From Streptomyces sp. TG1A-60 (GTDB lineage Bacteria; Actinomycetota; Actinomycetes; Streptomycetales; Streptomycetaceae): a stretch of 64,000 nt of DNA. The notes under the pieces are model-generated. The model searched no databases and was not told the DNA's origin. It saw nothing but the letters and a program-made list of their open reading frames with translations. This document shows, piece after piece, positions 8,006 to 16,118 of the stretch. Numbering within the stretch: the stretch's first letter is position 1; every line of letters begins with the position of its first letter. The translations under genes and the position numbers were made by a program. The stretch covers positions 5,704,001 through 5,768,000 of the forward strand of contig NZ_CP147520.1 in NCBI RefSeq assembly GCF_037201975.1. Reading direction: 5' to 3'.

Positions 8006-10850
8006 TCAAGCGTCCGGGATGCCCTCGGCCTTCTTCCGCCAGTGAGCGAGGTTGTGCTGGATAATCCGCAGATGGGGGTGGTCTTCGCCGAGCACCCGTG
8101 CCATCTGCTCCAGCAGTTGCTCAGTCACGGCGACGGCCCCGCCTGCATCCCCTGCCACCCCTAGCCAATGGGCGTAGCTGCCGCAGGCGGCGAGGGTGTC
8201 AGGATGGTTCTCGCCCAGGAGTCGACGCCGAGCAAGCAGGAGTAACTTATGAGCCTCGGCAGTCCCCGATGCATCACCTATCCGGCTACTCCACCGAATT
8301 AGACTGTGCAGGGCATTGAGGGTGATGGGGTGATTGTCACTCAGGGCTCGCTTTGCGTCAGCCGCTAGTTCGGCGAATGCGGTGGCTGCGCCGGCTGCGT
8401 CTCCCGCCTCCCCCCGCCACCGTGCCAAGTGACCTCGGGCATTGAAAGTGTTGGGGTGGTCTAGGCCATGTATCCGCACCTGGGCAGTCATTAGTTCGGC
8501 GAATGCGGCGGCGGCTCCGGCTGCGTCTCCCGCCTCCCCCCGCCACCGTGCCAAGTGTCCCCGAAGGTCAAGAACATACGGGTGTTCGTCGCCCAGGACC
8601 CGCTTCCCGTCCGCCAGCAGTTCGGTGAACGCGGCCTTGGCCCCAGCTGCATCACCCGCGCGACCTCGCCACCGGGCAAGCTCCCCTTGGGTCGCCAACG
8701 TGTGAGGGTGGTCGTCGCCCACGGCCCGACGTCGGTCAGTGAGCAGTTCGGTGAATGCGGTGGCTGCGCCGGCTGCGTCTCCCGCCTCCCCCCGCCAGTA
8801 AGCGAGGTTGTGCCGTGCCATAAGGGTGTCGGGGTGATCTGGGCCCTGCACCCGCACCTGGTCGGCCATTAGTTCGGCGAATGCGGCTGCTGCTGCGGCT
8901 GCATCTCCTGCCTCCCCACACCAGTGCGCAAGGTTGCGGCGGACTCTGAGGGTGTCGTAGTGGTCTTTGCCGAGCACCCGCGCCATATGTTCTAGCAGTT
9001 CGGTGAGTGCGGCGGCTGCTCCGGCTGCGTCTCCCGCTTCTCCCTGCTGTCGCGCGAGCTCGCCCTGAGTACCAAAAACAGAGGGGTGATCATTGCCGAG
9101 TACCCGCCCCATGTGGGGCAGCAGTTCCGCGAACGCGGTGGCGGCCCCGGCGGGGTCGCCCGCCTGGCCTCGCCAGTAGGCCAGGTTCTGCCGAGCGGCA
9201 AGAGTGTCGGGGGCATCCGCGCCGAAGTGATGGTGAGCCATGGCGGCTATATGGGTGAATGAGTCACGGGCAGCGATGACTTGTCCCATCTTCCCTAGGC
9301 TAATGGTGGCCCAGTAGAGAACCGCATGAGCGCGAGACCGGTACAACGCGTCTTCCGCACAGTTGCTGAGGGCAGTGGTATTCGCGCGCAGAGCTTGCGT
9401 GAGGTCGGTGTCGCGTTCGTTCTTGGGCCAGGTGGCCATGAGGGCGTCAGCGGCCGCGTGGGCAGTCTGCTCGTGGTGGTGGGGGGTGAGGGGTGTCGCG
9501 GGTGGCGCGTTGGATGAGCTGATGGACGCGGACGGCATGGTGCGGGGTGTCAGGGGTGTGGTCGATGAGGCTGAGCCGGTGCAGGGCCCGCAGAGCGTGC
9601 ACCGTGTCCCGGAGAGATACAGGGGCGGCTTCCTCGGCGGGGTTCGGACCGGTGCGAGTGCGGTGCACAGTGAGGTGGGCGCGGGCGGGCTCGCTGGTCA
9701 GGACGGTTTCGGGGATGCCATTGGCATTGAGCAGGGAGGTGAGCTGGAGCATGGGGCGGGCCAGGCCAGCGGGACGCAGGGTATCGGCACGGTCGACGGA
9801 CAGAGACCATGCGGCGGCCAGCGGCAGGGCCTGGTCATCGGGGAGGACGTCGGGGGCGATGGCGGCAAGTGCGGTGGTGCGGTCGGCAAGCAGGGCGCGG
9901 TAGGTGGCCACGGCGTCGGCGGTGTCGATGATGTACGCGGCAGCCTGGGACAGGGCCAGGGGCAGGTATCCGAGATCGTTCGCCAAGGCGGTCAACTCGT
10001 CGGCGGAGTCGTAACGACCGTGTCCGGCCAGGGACGCGGTGAGGTAGGCGAGGGCTTCCGCGGCAGTGAATAAGCCGATCTCGATAGTGTGGCGGCTGTC
10101 TGCGGCGAGGGCGGCATCCCGACGGCGCGTGGTGACCAGAGTGCGGCCGTGGGCGCCGGCGGGCGGCCACAGACCACGCAGATCGGCGGGGTCGGCGACG
10201 TCGTCCAGGACGATCAGCCACCGGCACGGCTTCGTCCCGGCCTTGGGGGTGAGCCAGGCCAGGAAGGAAAGCGCGGCCTTCTCTTGATCATTGGGATCGC
10301 CCCGGCATAGCTCGACGCCAGCCTGCGCGTATCCGGTCACGATGGCCTGACGGCTACTCGCGGTGACCCACACCAGGACATCCAGGCCGCCAGCCGCGCT
10401 GTCGTCGTCCCATGCGGTGCGGGCGTAGTCGGCGGCCAGCTGGGTCTTACCTACCCCGCCCATGCCAGTCAGCATCTGGGTCAGCACGGCGGTGCCACCC
10501 CCGTCGACCTTCGTACGTAGCCGGTCTGCTTGGGCGCGGTGCTGGAAAGACCTGGCCGCAGGTGGGATGACGCCGACCTGGTGCGGCCAAAGGGCCGGTT
10601 CCTGGGGCGTGCGCTGCTCCATGGTCACCGTGCCGATGTAGCCGGTGTTAGCGAGTCCGCCCCCGGTGGCGGTGGCGGCCCCGGTGCGGGACAGGTTTAC
10701 CGGGCTGCAGGGAGGGTCGGTGCCCAGGGCAGGGCTGCGGTAACCGGTCACCGCAGTGCCTCCGGACGTCGCTGTTGCATCCCCGGTATTGGCTAACGTG
10801 ACCGCGGTCCGGGCCTCGGCGGGGCCTTGCTGGCGCTTGTCCCGGGCCAT
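8006..10850 (-). pseudogene. NB-ARC/TPR receptor, copy 2, frameshifted
   Basis: This is a paralogue of the receptor at 4686, in opposite orientation. The start is the ATG at 10850 (MARDKRQQGP), 45 bases after the end of its small partner gene, the same spacing as in copy 1. Motif copies TGDATATSGGTAVTGY and TGAATATGGGLANTGY occupy residues 22-38 and 56-73. The NB-ARC P-loop GMGGVGKT and WLIVLDDV are intact, and a C-terminal TPR array of about nine units follows. The frame breaks in a six-G run at 9481-9486 (C run on the coding strand): removing one base restores HHHEQTAHAAADAL and gives the same spacing as copy 1. The upstream frame stops at 9447, so the product would lose its sensor. It may be a real lesion or a homopolymer sequencing error. 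Confidence 0.8.
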
Positions 10851-10895
10851 CGTCGTTCTATTCCCCACTCTGCTGCCCGTGCCTTCGGCCGGACG

Positions 10896-11084
10896 CTAGC
10901 TGTAGTCGATACCACTGTTGGCCTTGCTGCCCCCGCCCGTCGAGGTGGCGTTTCCGGCCCTCTTCACCTTCATCGACACACTGCCGCGGCCCTTAGGCCG
11001 CTTGATACCTGTGTTGGCCGCGCCTCGCCTCGTATGAGCCTTCCCGGTTTGGGGTGGCTGTGTAGCCTCCATGTGACTACACAT
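10896..11084 (-). CDS. Shortened motif-bearing partner of NLR copy 2, membrane part missing
   Basis: This 62-residue frame starts at the ATG at 11084; a longer frame to 11243 exists but its extra part is unlike copy 1. The tail matches the partner of copy 1: TGIKRPKGRGSVS corresponds to TGIRRPQGRGSGS, followed by AGNATSTGGGSKANSGIDYS. No hydrophobic helix is present, so the presumed membrane effector region has been lost. It sits 45 bases before the NLR start, the same order and spacing as the other module. It is probably a decayed partner; a soluble adaptor made of the motif alone is an alternative. Confidence 0.55.
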   Translation of the reverse strand: MCSHMEATQPPQTGKAHTRRGAANTGIKRPKGRGSVSMKVKRAGNATSTGGGSKANSGIDYS

Positions 11085-11086
11085 GG
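11069..11086. promoter_or_regulatory. Perfect 7-bp-arm palindrome over a start codon
   Basis: CCATGTG-ACTA-CACATGG covers the ATG of the short motif protein (start at 11084). It could be an operator or an mRNA hairpin that occludes initiation. No regulator is identified. Confidence 0.35.
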
Positions 11087-11577
11087 TAACCGTTCGTGCC
11101 GGACGGCACCCGCGTTGCTCCGGAGTTCTCAGTCTCGCTGCAGTGGTACTGCCCAGCCGATCTTGAACGATCCATAACTGGGTAGCCCAGCGCCGTGCAG
11201 CTCCGATTTCCTGTACGGGTGTGGCGGAGCGGCTCCGCGACACCCACGGGTTGCCCTCGTTGTGCTGGCCATTGGATGGTCTACTCGTCGAGCGCGGTGG
11301 CTACGACGCCGGCGTGGCGGACCCGCATCTCCTAGTTCGCTGCGTCCCGTACTGTCAGGGCCGCAGGTGCGCCGCGCGGGAGCCTTGTGAGGGCTATGTC
11401 TGGGCCTCGGATCCCTGTAGGCGTGCGCTCTGTCATGTGGAGCCTGCTCGCCTTGTTGCTCCTGTTGCCCCAGTGCGCCAGGTGTCGGCTGGCCTCCGCA
11501 ATGGTTCGTGACTAGCTAGCTGCCTGCATCGCCTGTTGGTGTGCGGAGATTGCTGATTCAGCACAACGCTAGCCATC
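11087..11577. other. No gene recognised
   Basis: This stretch of about 490 bases lies upstream of the decayed partner gene and the TacA/TacT pair. The visible reading frames on both strands lack codon bias or recognisable domains. Confidence 0.45.
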
Positions 11578-11600
11578 GGAGTACGTTTGGAGTACATTCT
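11578..11600 (+). promoter_or_regulatory. Putative operator/promoter of the TacA/TacT pair
   Basis: The direct repeat GGAGTAC occurs at 11578-11584 and 11589-11595, eleven bases apart. TACATT at 11593-11598 could serve as a -10 element only seven bases before the antitoxin ATG at 11605. No ribosome-binding site is visible, so a leaderless transcript autoregulated by the RHH antitoxin is plausible. Confidence 0.45.
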
Positions 11601-11604
11601 AGAC

Positions 11605-11916
11605 ATGGGAACCAAGACGGAACGTGGGGCTGTCCGTCGGGCAGCTCCGAAGAATGACCGCATCCAACTCAGAGTTTCTGATGAGCGTCGGGCGCGGTAC
11701 GAGGCAGCCGCAGCCATCCAGGGCAAGTCACTGACTGAGTTCGTCACCGCAGCTGCCGATACAGCAACGGAACACGCTCTTGCTGACAGGCGTCTCTTCC
11801 CTCTCGATGATGAAGCGTGGGAGAAGTTCAACGCAATGCTGGACGCTCCTCCAAAGGTCATCCCCGAGCTGGTGGAGCTGTTCGCCCGTCCGGATGTCTT
11901 CGGGGGCGATGAGTGA
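11605..11916 (+). CDS. TacA-type antitoxin (DUF1778, ribbon-helix-helix)
   Basis: The product has 103 residues. The RHH DNA-binding part is NDRIQLRVSDERRARYEAAAAIQGKSLTEFV, typical of DUF1778. The C-terminal tail (LFPLDDEAWEKFNAMLDAPP) matches the toxin-wrapping segment of TacA antitoxins. ATG at 11605 is preferred to the in-frame TTG at 11587, which would put coding sequence inside the operator repeats. The gene overlaps the downstream GNAT toxin by four bases. It neutralises the toxin and probably represses the operon. Confidence 0.85.
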   Translation: MGTKTERGAVRRAAPKNDRIQLRVSDERRARYEAAAAIQGKSLTEFVTAAADTATEHALADRRLFPLDDEAWEKFNAMLDAPPKVIPELVELFARPDVFGGDE

Positions 11917-12425
11917 GCCGCTGGAACCGACCTGAGCCGCTGGCCAGCATCCACGATACTGCGAGCTTCGACTGCGGTGATCCGGTGCTGGACCAGTGGC
12001 TCAAGCGGTATGCGCTGACCAACCATCGCAGTGGTGCGGCGCGCGTGTTTGTCTCAACGGTCGAGGCTGATCGGGTGGCGGGGTATTACTGCCTCTCTAC
12101 TGCGTCGGCGCCTAAGGCGGATCTTCCTGACCGTACTGGCAAGGGGATGCCGCAGCCGGTTCCGCTGATCCTGCTAGGGCGGCTCGCAGTGGACTCGGTG
12201 CATCAGGGGAGTGGCCTTGGTGGTGGCCTGTTGCGTGACGCAATCCAGCGGACCCTCATAGCAGCAGAAGCCGTTGGTGTCAGGGCGATGCTGACCCACG
12301 CCGCCACCCCCGAGGCGGCCAAGTTTTATGCACGGTTCGGGTTCATTCCTTCCCCCACGGATGCGCTGCACATGGTGCTCTTGCTCAAGGATGCCCGCGC
12401 AGTGCTTGGGCCGGAAGTCAAGTAG
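11913..12425 (+). CDS. TacT-type GNAT acetyltransferase toxin
   Basis: The product has 170 residues, starting at a GTG inside the antitoxin stop region. Toxins of this family acetylate the amino group of charged aminoacyl-tRNAs and stop translation. The fold is recognisable from EPLASIHDTASFDCGDPVLDQWLK at the N-terminus, the acetyl-CoA loop RLAVDSVHQGSGLGGGLL and the C-terminal FYARFGF with the catalytic Tyr. Order, overlap and size fit a TacAT module. It lies 320 bases inside the right att copy of island A and may stabilise the island. Confidence 0.87.
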   Translation: MSRWNRPEPLASIHDTASFDCGDPVLDQWLKRYALTNHRSGAARVFVSTVEADRVAGYYCLSTASAPKADLPDRTGKGMPQPVPLILLGRLAVDSVHQGSGLGGGLLRDAIQRTLIAAEAVGVRAMLTHAATPEAAKFYARFGFIPSPTDALHMVLLLKDARAVLGPEVK

Positions 12426-12478
12426 TCGATCATTCGCCGCACCGTCGGCTTGAGGCCGCTAGGCATGCTGGCCTGTGC

Positions 12479-12511
12479 AAGGTTCCGCCCTGGTGCCAGG
12501 GCGGAACCTTT
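12479..12511 (+). terminator. Strong hairpin terminator after tacT
   Basis: AAGGTTCCGCCCTGG-TG-CCAGGGCGGAACCTT is a perfect 15-bp stem with a two-base loop, ending in a short T run. It lies 54 bases after the toxin stop and separates the TA pair from the att flank. Confidence 0.8.
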
Positions 12512-12515
12512 GCGC

Positions 12516-12746
12516 GTTGGAAGGGGAATCCGCTGCTGGCGGGTTCCAATCCCCGTGCCCGAGCTGGCGAGATCGTCCAGCGTGCCATGGGTCTGGCTCC
12601 TTGGGGCCTCATTGAGGCCGCGTTGAGGCCACAAGGACAGGTACAGACTGACAAGGGCTGCGAAGCATCAGCAGAGGTTCACAGCCCTGACCTGCAAAAA
12701 CGCCAAGAATGAGCGAAGAAACGCAAGGGCCGCCAAGATCCTCAAA
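12516..12746 (+). repeat. Pre-att flank repeat, copy A
   Basis: This segment of about 230 bp is clearly homologous to 34206-34435. Shared blocks include GAGCTGGCGAGATCGTCC, CTTGGGGCC, ATTGAGGCCG, CAGACTGACAAGGGCTG and CGCCAAGATCCTCAAAGGACT. It precedes an att core in both cases, so it is probably the same island end (recombinase arm sites or the tail of a lost gene). No intact gene is visible. Confidence 0.75.
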
Positions 12747-12794
12747 GGACTCTCATAATCGTCGGCCGTGGGTTCGAGTCCCACCCGCCCCACC
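12747..12794 (+). repeat. Attachment-site core, copy 2 (diverged)
   Basis: The 34 bases at 12761-12794 are identical to the tRNA 3' end. The preceding anticodon-stem part has a two-base insertion and a one-base loss relative to the tRNA. It marks the junction between islands A and B. It lacks the 5' half of a tRNA and cannot be a functional tRNA gene. Confidence 0.8.
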
Positions 12795-13207
12795 ATCCGC
12801 TACTCGCGCGGAATCGATCTGACCAGCAACTTTGCTGGCGGATCGGGTGACTTGAAGGATCTTGGCAGCCGTGGTGATCATGGTTTCATGGCGTTGAGGC
12901 CGAAGTTGAGGCCGGGAAATTCCTCAAATCGGATATGTCGCGCCACTGCCGGATTGATCGCAGCCGTCGCGTGTGCGCCGCGCATCGGCTTCACGACCGC
13001 GGTACGAGGTCTGGCGCCTGTCGAACGTGATCCGCGCGCGCAGTGTTTCGGTGGCGGTCCTCTCCTGGTCAGCGAGTGGTCCGGTAGCCGCTACTGCATC
13101 GGGTGTTGCGCGTGTCTGTCGCGCCAGTGCCGCGCAAGGAACCGCCCAGGCCTCGCCCCGTCACCTCCGGCAGGCGGTCCTGAGAGGTGGCCGGCTCCAA
13201 TGTTGGC
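12795..13207. other. No gene recognised between att copy 2 and the VapBC operator
   Basis: About 410 bases. A GTTGAGGCC doublet at about 12894-12911 resembles the GAGGCC doublets in the pre-att flanks, suggesting leftover element-end sequence. No coding signal is seen. Confidence 0.4.
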
Positions 13208-13230
13208 GATGTATCATGATAGCATACATC
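13208..13230 (+). promoter_or_regulatory. Palindromic operator of vapBC
   Basis: GATGTAT and ATACATC form perfect 7-bp arms around a nine-base centre, 21 bases before the antitoxin ATG. The AT-rich content inside GC-rich DNA fits an autoregulated promoter/operator. Confidence 0.65.
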
Positions 13231-13251
13231 ACGGATGCTGGAGGGTGCCCG

Positions 13252-13485
13252 ATGTCCGTCACGCAAATTGATCTCGATGACGAGGCGCTCGCCGAGGCTA
13301 TGCGGCTGATGGGTGTCACGACAAAGAAAGAGACGGTCAACGCGGCCCTGCGGGACTACGTTGCACGGATCAAGCGGCTCGATGCCGCCGAGAAGCTGGC
13401 CGCGCGCGGTGCTCGTGGTGAGTTCGAGCAGGCCGCGGCGGCGCACGACGCAGGTAAGCGTGCCCGGCGCGAGGCCTTCGGGTGA
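13252..13485 (+). CDS. VapB-type antitoxin
   Basis: The product has 77 residues. The ATG at 13252 is preceded by CTGGAGGG. The sequence MSVTQIDLDDEALAEAMRLMGVTTKKETVNAALRDY... is the classic VapB ribbon-helix-helix of the DUF2191/VapB family (long homologous run at residues 1-35), followed by a charged C-terminal tail that would wrap the toxin. It overlaps the toxin gene by four bases. The frame is open upstream of the ATG, but that part would run through the operator. Confidence 0.87.
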   Translation: MSVTQIDLDDEALAEAMRLMGVTTKKETVNAALRDYVARIKRLDAAEKLAARGARGEFEQAAAAHDAGKRARREAFG

Positions 13486-13889
13486 TCACATACCTGCTCG
13501 ACACCTCCGCCCTGTGGCACCTGTTCCGCACCCCCGGAGCATTGCCGCCCTGGGAGGGGCACATCGCCGCCGGGGTGTTCCACCTCTGCGAGCCGACACG
13601 CGCCGAATTTCTCTACTCGGCAACCAGCCCGTCCCACCGGGACGAGCTGGCGGAGGAGCTGGACGCGCTCTGCCACCTCTCTCCCGTTCCTAAGAATGCC
13701 TGGCGTTGGGTCGACACTGCCCAGTACAAACTGACCCAGCGGGCCCAGCATCGCGCGGCAGGAGCGATCGACCTGTTGGTGTGTGCGACCGCGGTCCACC
13801 ACGGGCACACCGTCCTCCATGTGGACAACGACTTCGCGACGGTGGCCGGAGTACTCAAAGAAGTTCAGCAGCGAGACGTACGAGCCTAA
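13482..13889 (+). CDS. VapC-type PIN-domain ribonuclease toxin
   Basis: The product has 135 residues, starting at a GTG. The PIN domain is evident: ITYLLDTSALWHL (first Asp, residue 7), the middle acidic residue in CEPTRAEFLYSA, and AIDLLVCATAVHHGHTVLHVDNDFATVAGV with the later acidic residues. VapC toxins are Mg-dependent RNases that cut tRNA or rRNA. It is translationally coupled to the antitoxin and is the first gene unit of island B. A 209-bp relic of a close homologue lies at 41572-41780. Confidence 0.87.
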   Translation: MITYLLDTSALWHLFRTPGALPPWEGHIAAGVFHLCEPTRAEFLYSATSPSHRDELAEELDALCHLSPVPKNAWRWVDTAQYKLTQRAQHRAAGAIDLLVCATAVHHGHTVLHVDNDFATVAGVLKEVQQRDVRA

Positions 13890-13910
13890 TCTGCTGGGGC
13901 CGGTCCACGT

Positions 13911-13971
13911 TGTCGGCCTGTCGGCCTGTCGGCCTGTCGGCCTGTCGGCCTGTCGGCCTGTCGGCCTGTCG
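13911..13971. repeat. 8-bp tandem repeat (TGTCGGCC, seven copies plus a partial)
   Basis: Seven perfect TGTCGGCC units run from 13911 to 13966, followed by TGTCG. They lie between the convergent ends of vapC and brxHI, outside both frames. The parallel site after the VapC relic near 41.8 kb has only a single unit-like stretch, so the array has expanded here. Confidence 0.9.
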
Positions 13972-13986
13972 CTGATCGATGACAAG

Positions 13987-16118
13987 TCACTGTCCCAGGA
14001 CTGTGAATCTGGTCGGTTCTATGAGCGCAGCCGTCGCACCGTCCAGATCTGCGAGTCGTGCGGCCAGGGTGGCCTCTGCGAGCCGGGTTGGCAGCGCGGC
14101 GCTGAACTTGAGGCCGTTCAGCGCACGCGCATCCACTGCGGGAAGGCATAGTTGATCGGCGGCCTCGGAAATGGCCTTCCTCCATTCCGCGGGCGTCACG
14201 TCCTCGCGAAGTCGGATGCAGGTGTCCGTTGGCCTCTGGAGTGGATCGGCGATCGTGGTGAGTGTGGCCGCCAGGGTCGCGTTGGCCCGGTAGCCGGCCC
14301 AGGTCCACCAGCGCACGTTGGTGTCGCGCCCACCCCTTACGACCACTGTCCCGTCGGGGTGGACCAGTTCCGAACTGCCCTCGCGTGCCTGGGTGAGCGC
14401 GGTCTTGGCACGCAGAGTGAGGGCGACCGGCGGGTCGGCACCGAGAAGTACTTCCCGTGCCGCGCGAGTCAGTTCGTACGAGGCGGTCCGGCCGGAACCA
14501 GCTCCTCCCCAGCGCGCCTTGCCGCCGCCGTCGACCGGTTCGACGAAGCATCGCCGTCGGGACCAGTCGATGTACGTCACCTGCCAGCTCTGTCCGGCGA
14601 GGAGCAGGCGCCGAGGACCCGCCACCTCTTCGGTCAGCAGCGCGGGATTGGTCGTGCCGATCTCGGTACGGCCCGAGATCACCCTGAATTCCGGAGCCGC
14701 GGTGAACACCGCGGTGAGGTCCATGAAGTGCCGGTAGCCGAAGCGGCGTTCCGCCTCGGGGCCGATGAACAGCATCCCTCCGTCCCGGTCCAGGAACCCC
14801 TCCTCGATCAGGTGGCGCACGATGGGCTCGGCCGACGTTCCGAAGGGACCGAGCCCTCCCCACCATTCCTGCCACAGTCGGTCCCCGACCCGATGTTCCT
14901 GCAGGCAGAGGGCCAGTACTTGTTGGGCGACGATGTGCCGGGGCTCCGGTGGCGCCACCACTGGCTCCACCCAGCCGCGCGACCACAGAAGCAGCAGGGC
15001 TGCCGCACCGATCAGTCCATCCTCGTCGACGGTGAGGAACAGGCAGTTGCGGGTGGAACCCGGCCGCCGGCCGGTACGGCCAAGACGCTGGAGGAAGGAA
15101 GCCACGGTGGCGGGCGCGTCGATCTGGATGACGCGGTCCAAGTCGCCCACGTCGATACCGAGTTCCAGGGTGCTGGTCGAGACGATCACGCAGTCGCGTG
15201 CTTCGGCGAAGGCTTCCTCTGCCCGCCGCCGTTCATCCACTGACAGGGACGCATGGGACAAGAAAGTGGTCACGTCCTTGGCCCGCAGGCTCTCTCCGAG
15301 CTTCTCGACCTGTCGGCGCGATTCGCAGAACACCAGCCGCTTCTCGCCGCGGTGCAGGGCTGCGATCACCGTGGCCGCGTTCTCCAAGGAGCCCACAAAG
15401 TCGACCTGGATGTCGCCGGGCGGTGGCAGCGGGGGGATTTTTCGCGCAGGTGCGGGGCGACGACCCGCGCCGTGCGGTGCCCGCTCCCTGAGCCCTGCAG
15501 CCAGGTGAGCAACTGCTCCGGGTTGCCCACCGTCGCGGAAAGCCCGATGCGTTGTACCGGTCGTCCAACGACCCGCTGCAACCGCTCGAGTACGGCCAGT
15601 AGGTGCCATCCCCGGTCATCCCCCGCAAAGGCGTGCACCTCGTCGACGACGATGGCCTGCAGTCCCGAGAAGAACGCCCGGTGATCGACATTGGTGCTGA
15701 CGAGCATCGCTTCCAGCGATTCCGGAGTGGTCAGCAGTACGTCCGGCCGGTTCCGCAGGATCTTCTTACGGTGCGGCTGCGACACGTCTCCGTGCCACAG
15801 GGCGGCGGTCCGCCCCAGCCAAGAGGTGTACGTCTCCAGGCGCGGCAGAAGGTTGTTCAGCAGCGCCTTCAGCGGACAGACATACAGCACCGAGGTGCCG
15901 GTCCAGTTGTCCTGCGCCATTCTCGAAAGCAGCGGGAAGGAGACAGCCTCAGTCTTCCCGCCGGCGGTCGGGGCCAGAAGAACAGCGTCCGAGCCGTCAA
16001 GCAGCGGCTCGATCGCCTCCTCCTGCAGAGGACGGAGCCCGCGCCATCCCAGGGTGTTGACGATGTGATGGACCAGTCCGGGATGCAACCGGTCGAGCGG
16101 TTCGGGGGCGCCTGTCAT
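13987..16118 (-). pseudogene. brxHI: BrxHI, BREX type 2 Lhr-like helicase, with one frameshift
   Basis: This is the DEAD/DEAH-type helicase of type 2 BREX, about 710 residues. N-terminal part: APTAGGKT (Walker A, 49-56), TTPESLEAML, the DEVH box in IVVDEVHAFAGDD, and GLSATVGN (motif III). C-terminal part: LVFCESRRQVEKL, IVSTSTLELGIDVGDLD and LQRLGRTGRRPG (motif VI). The frame breaks at the run GGGGGGATTTTT (15431-15442): one base is missing from the A or C run on the coding strand, and adding it restores EKIPPLPPPGDIQVDFVGSLE. The gene is last in the operon and overlaps brxD by four bases. Taken literally the product stops early at 15366. Sequencing error, phase variation or real loss are all possible. 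Confidence 0.85.

Noticed and set aside
12747..12794. tRNA gene candidate
   Set aside because: Only the 3' half of the CAT tRNA is present, with indels, and there is no acceptor 5' strand or D-arm. It is an att copy.
13911..13971. CRISPR-like array
   Set aside because: Units are 8 bp and contiguous with no spacers; it is a simple tandem repeat.
15431..15442. Programmed -1 ribosomal frameshift in brxHI
   Set aside because: The in-frame codons at the run do not form an X-XXY-YYZ slippery site, and other type 2 BREX helicases I know of are single frames. A one-base indel is simpler.
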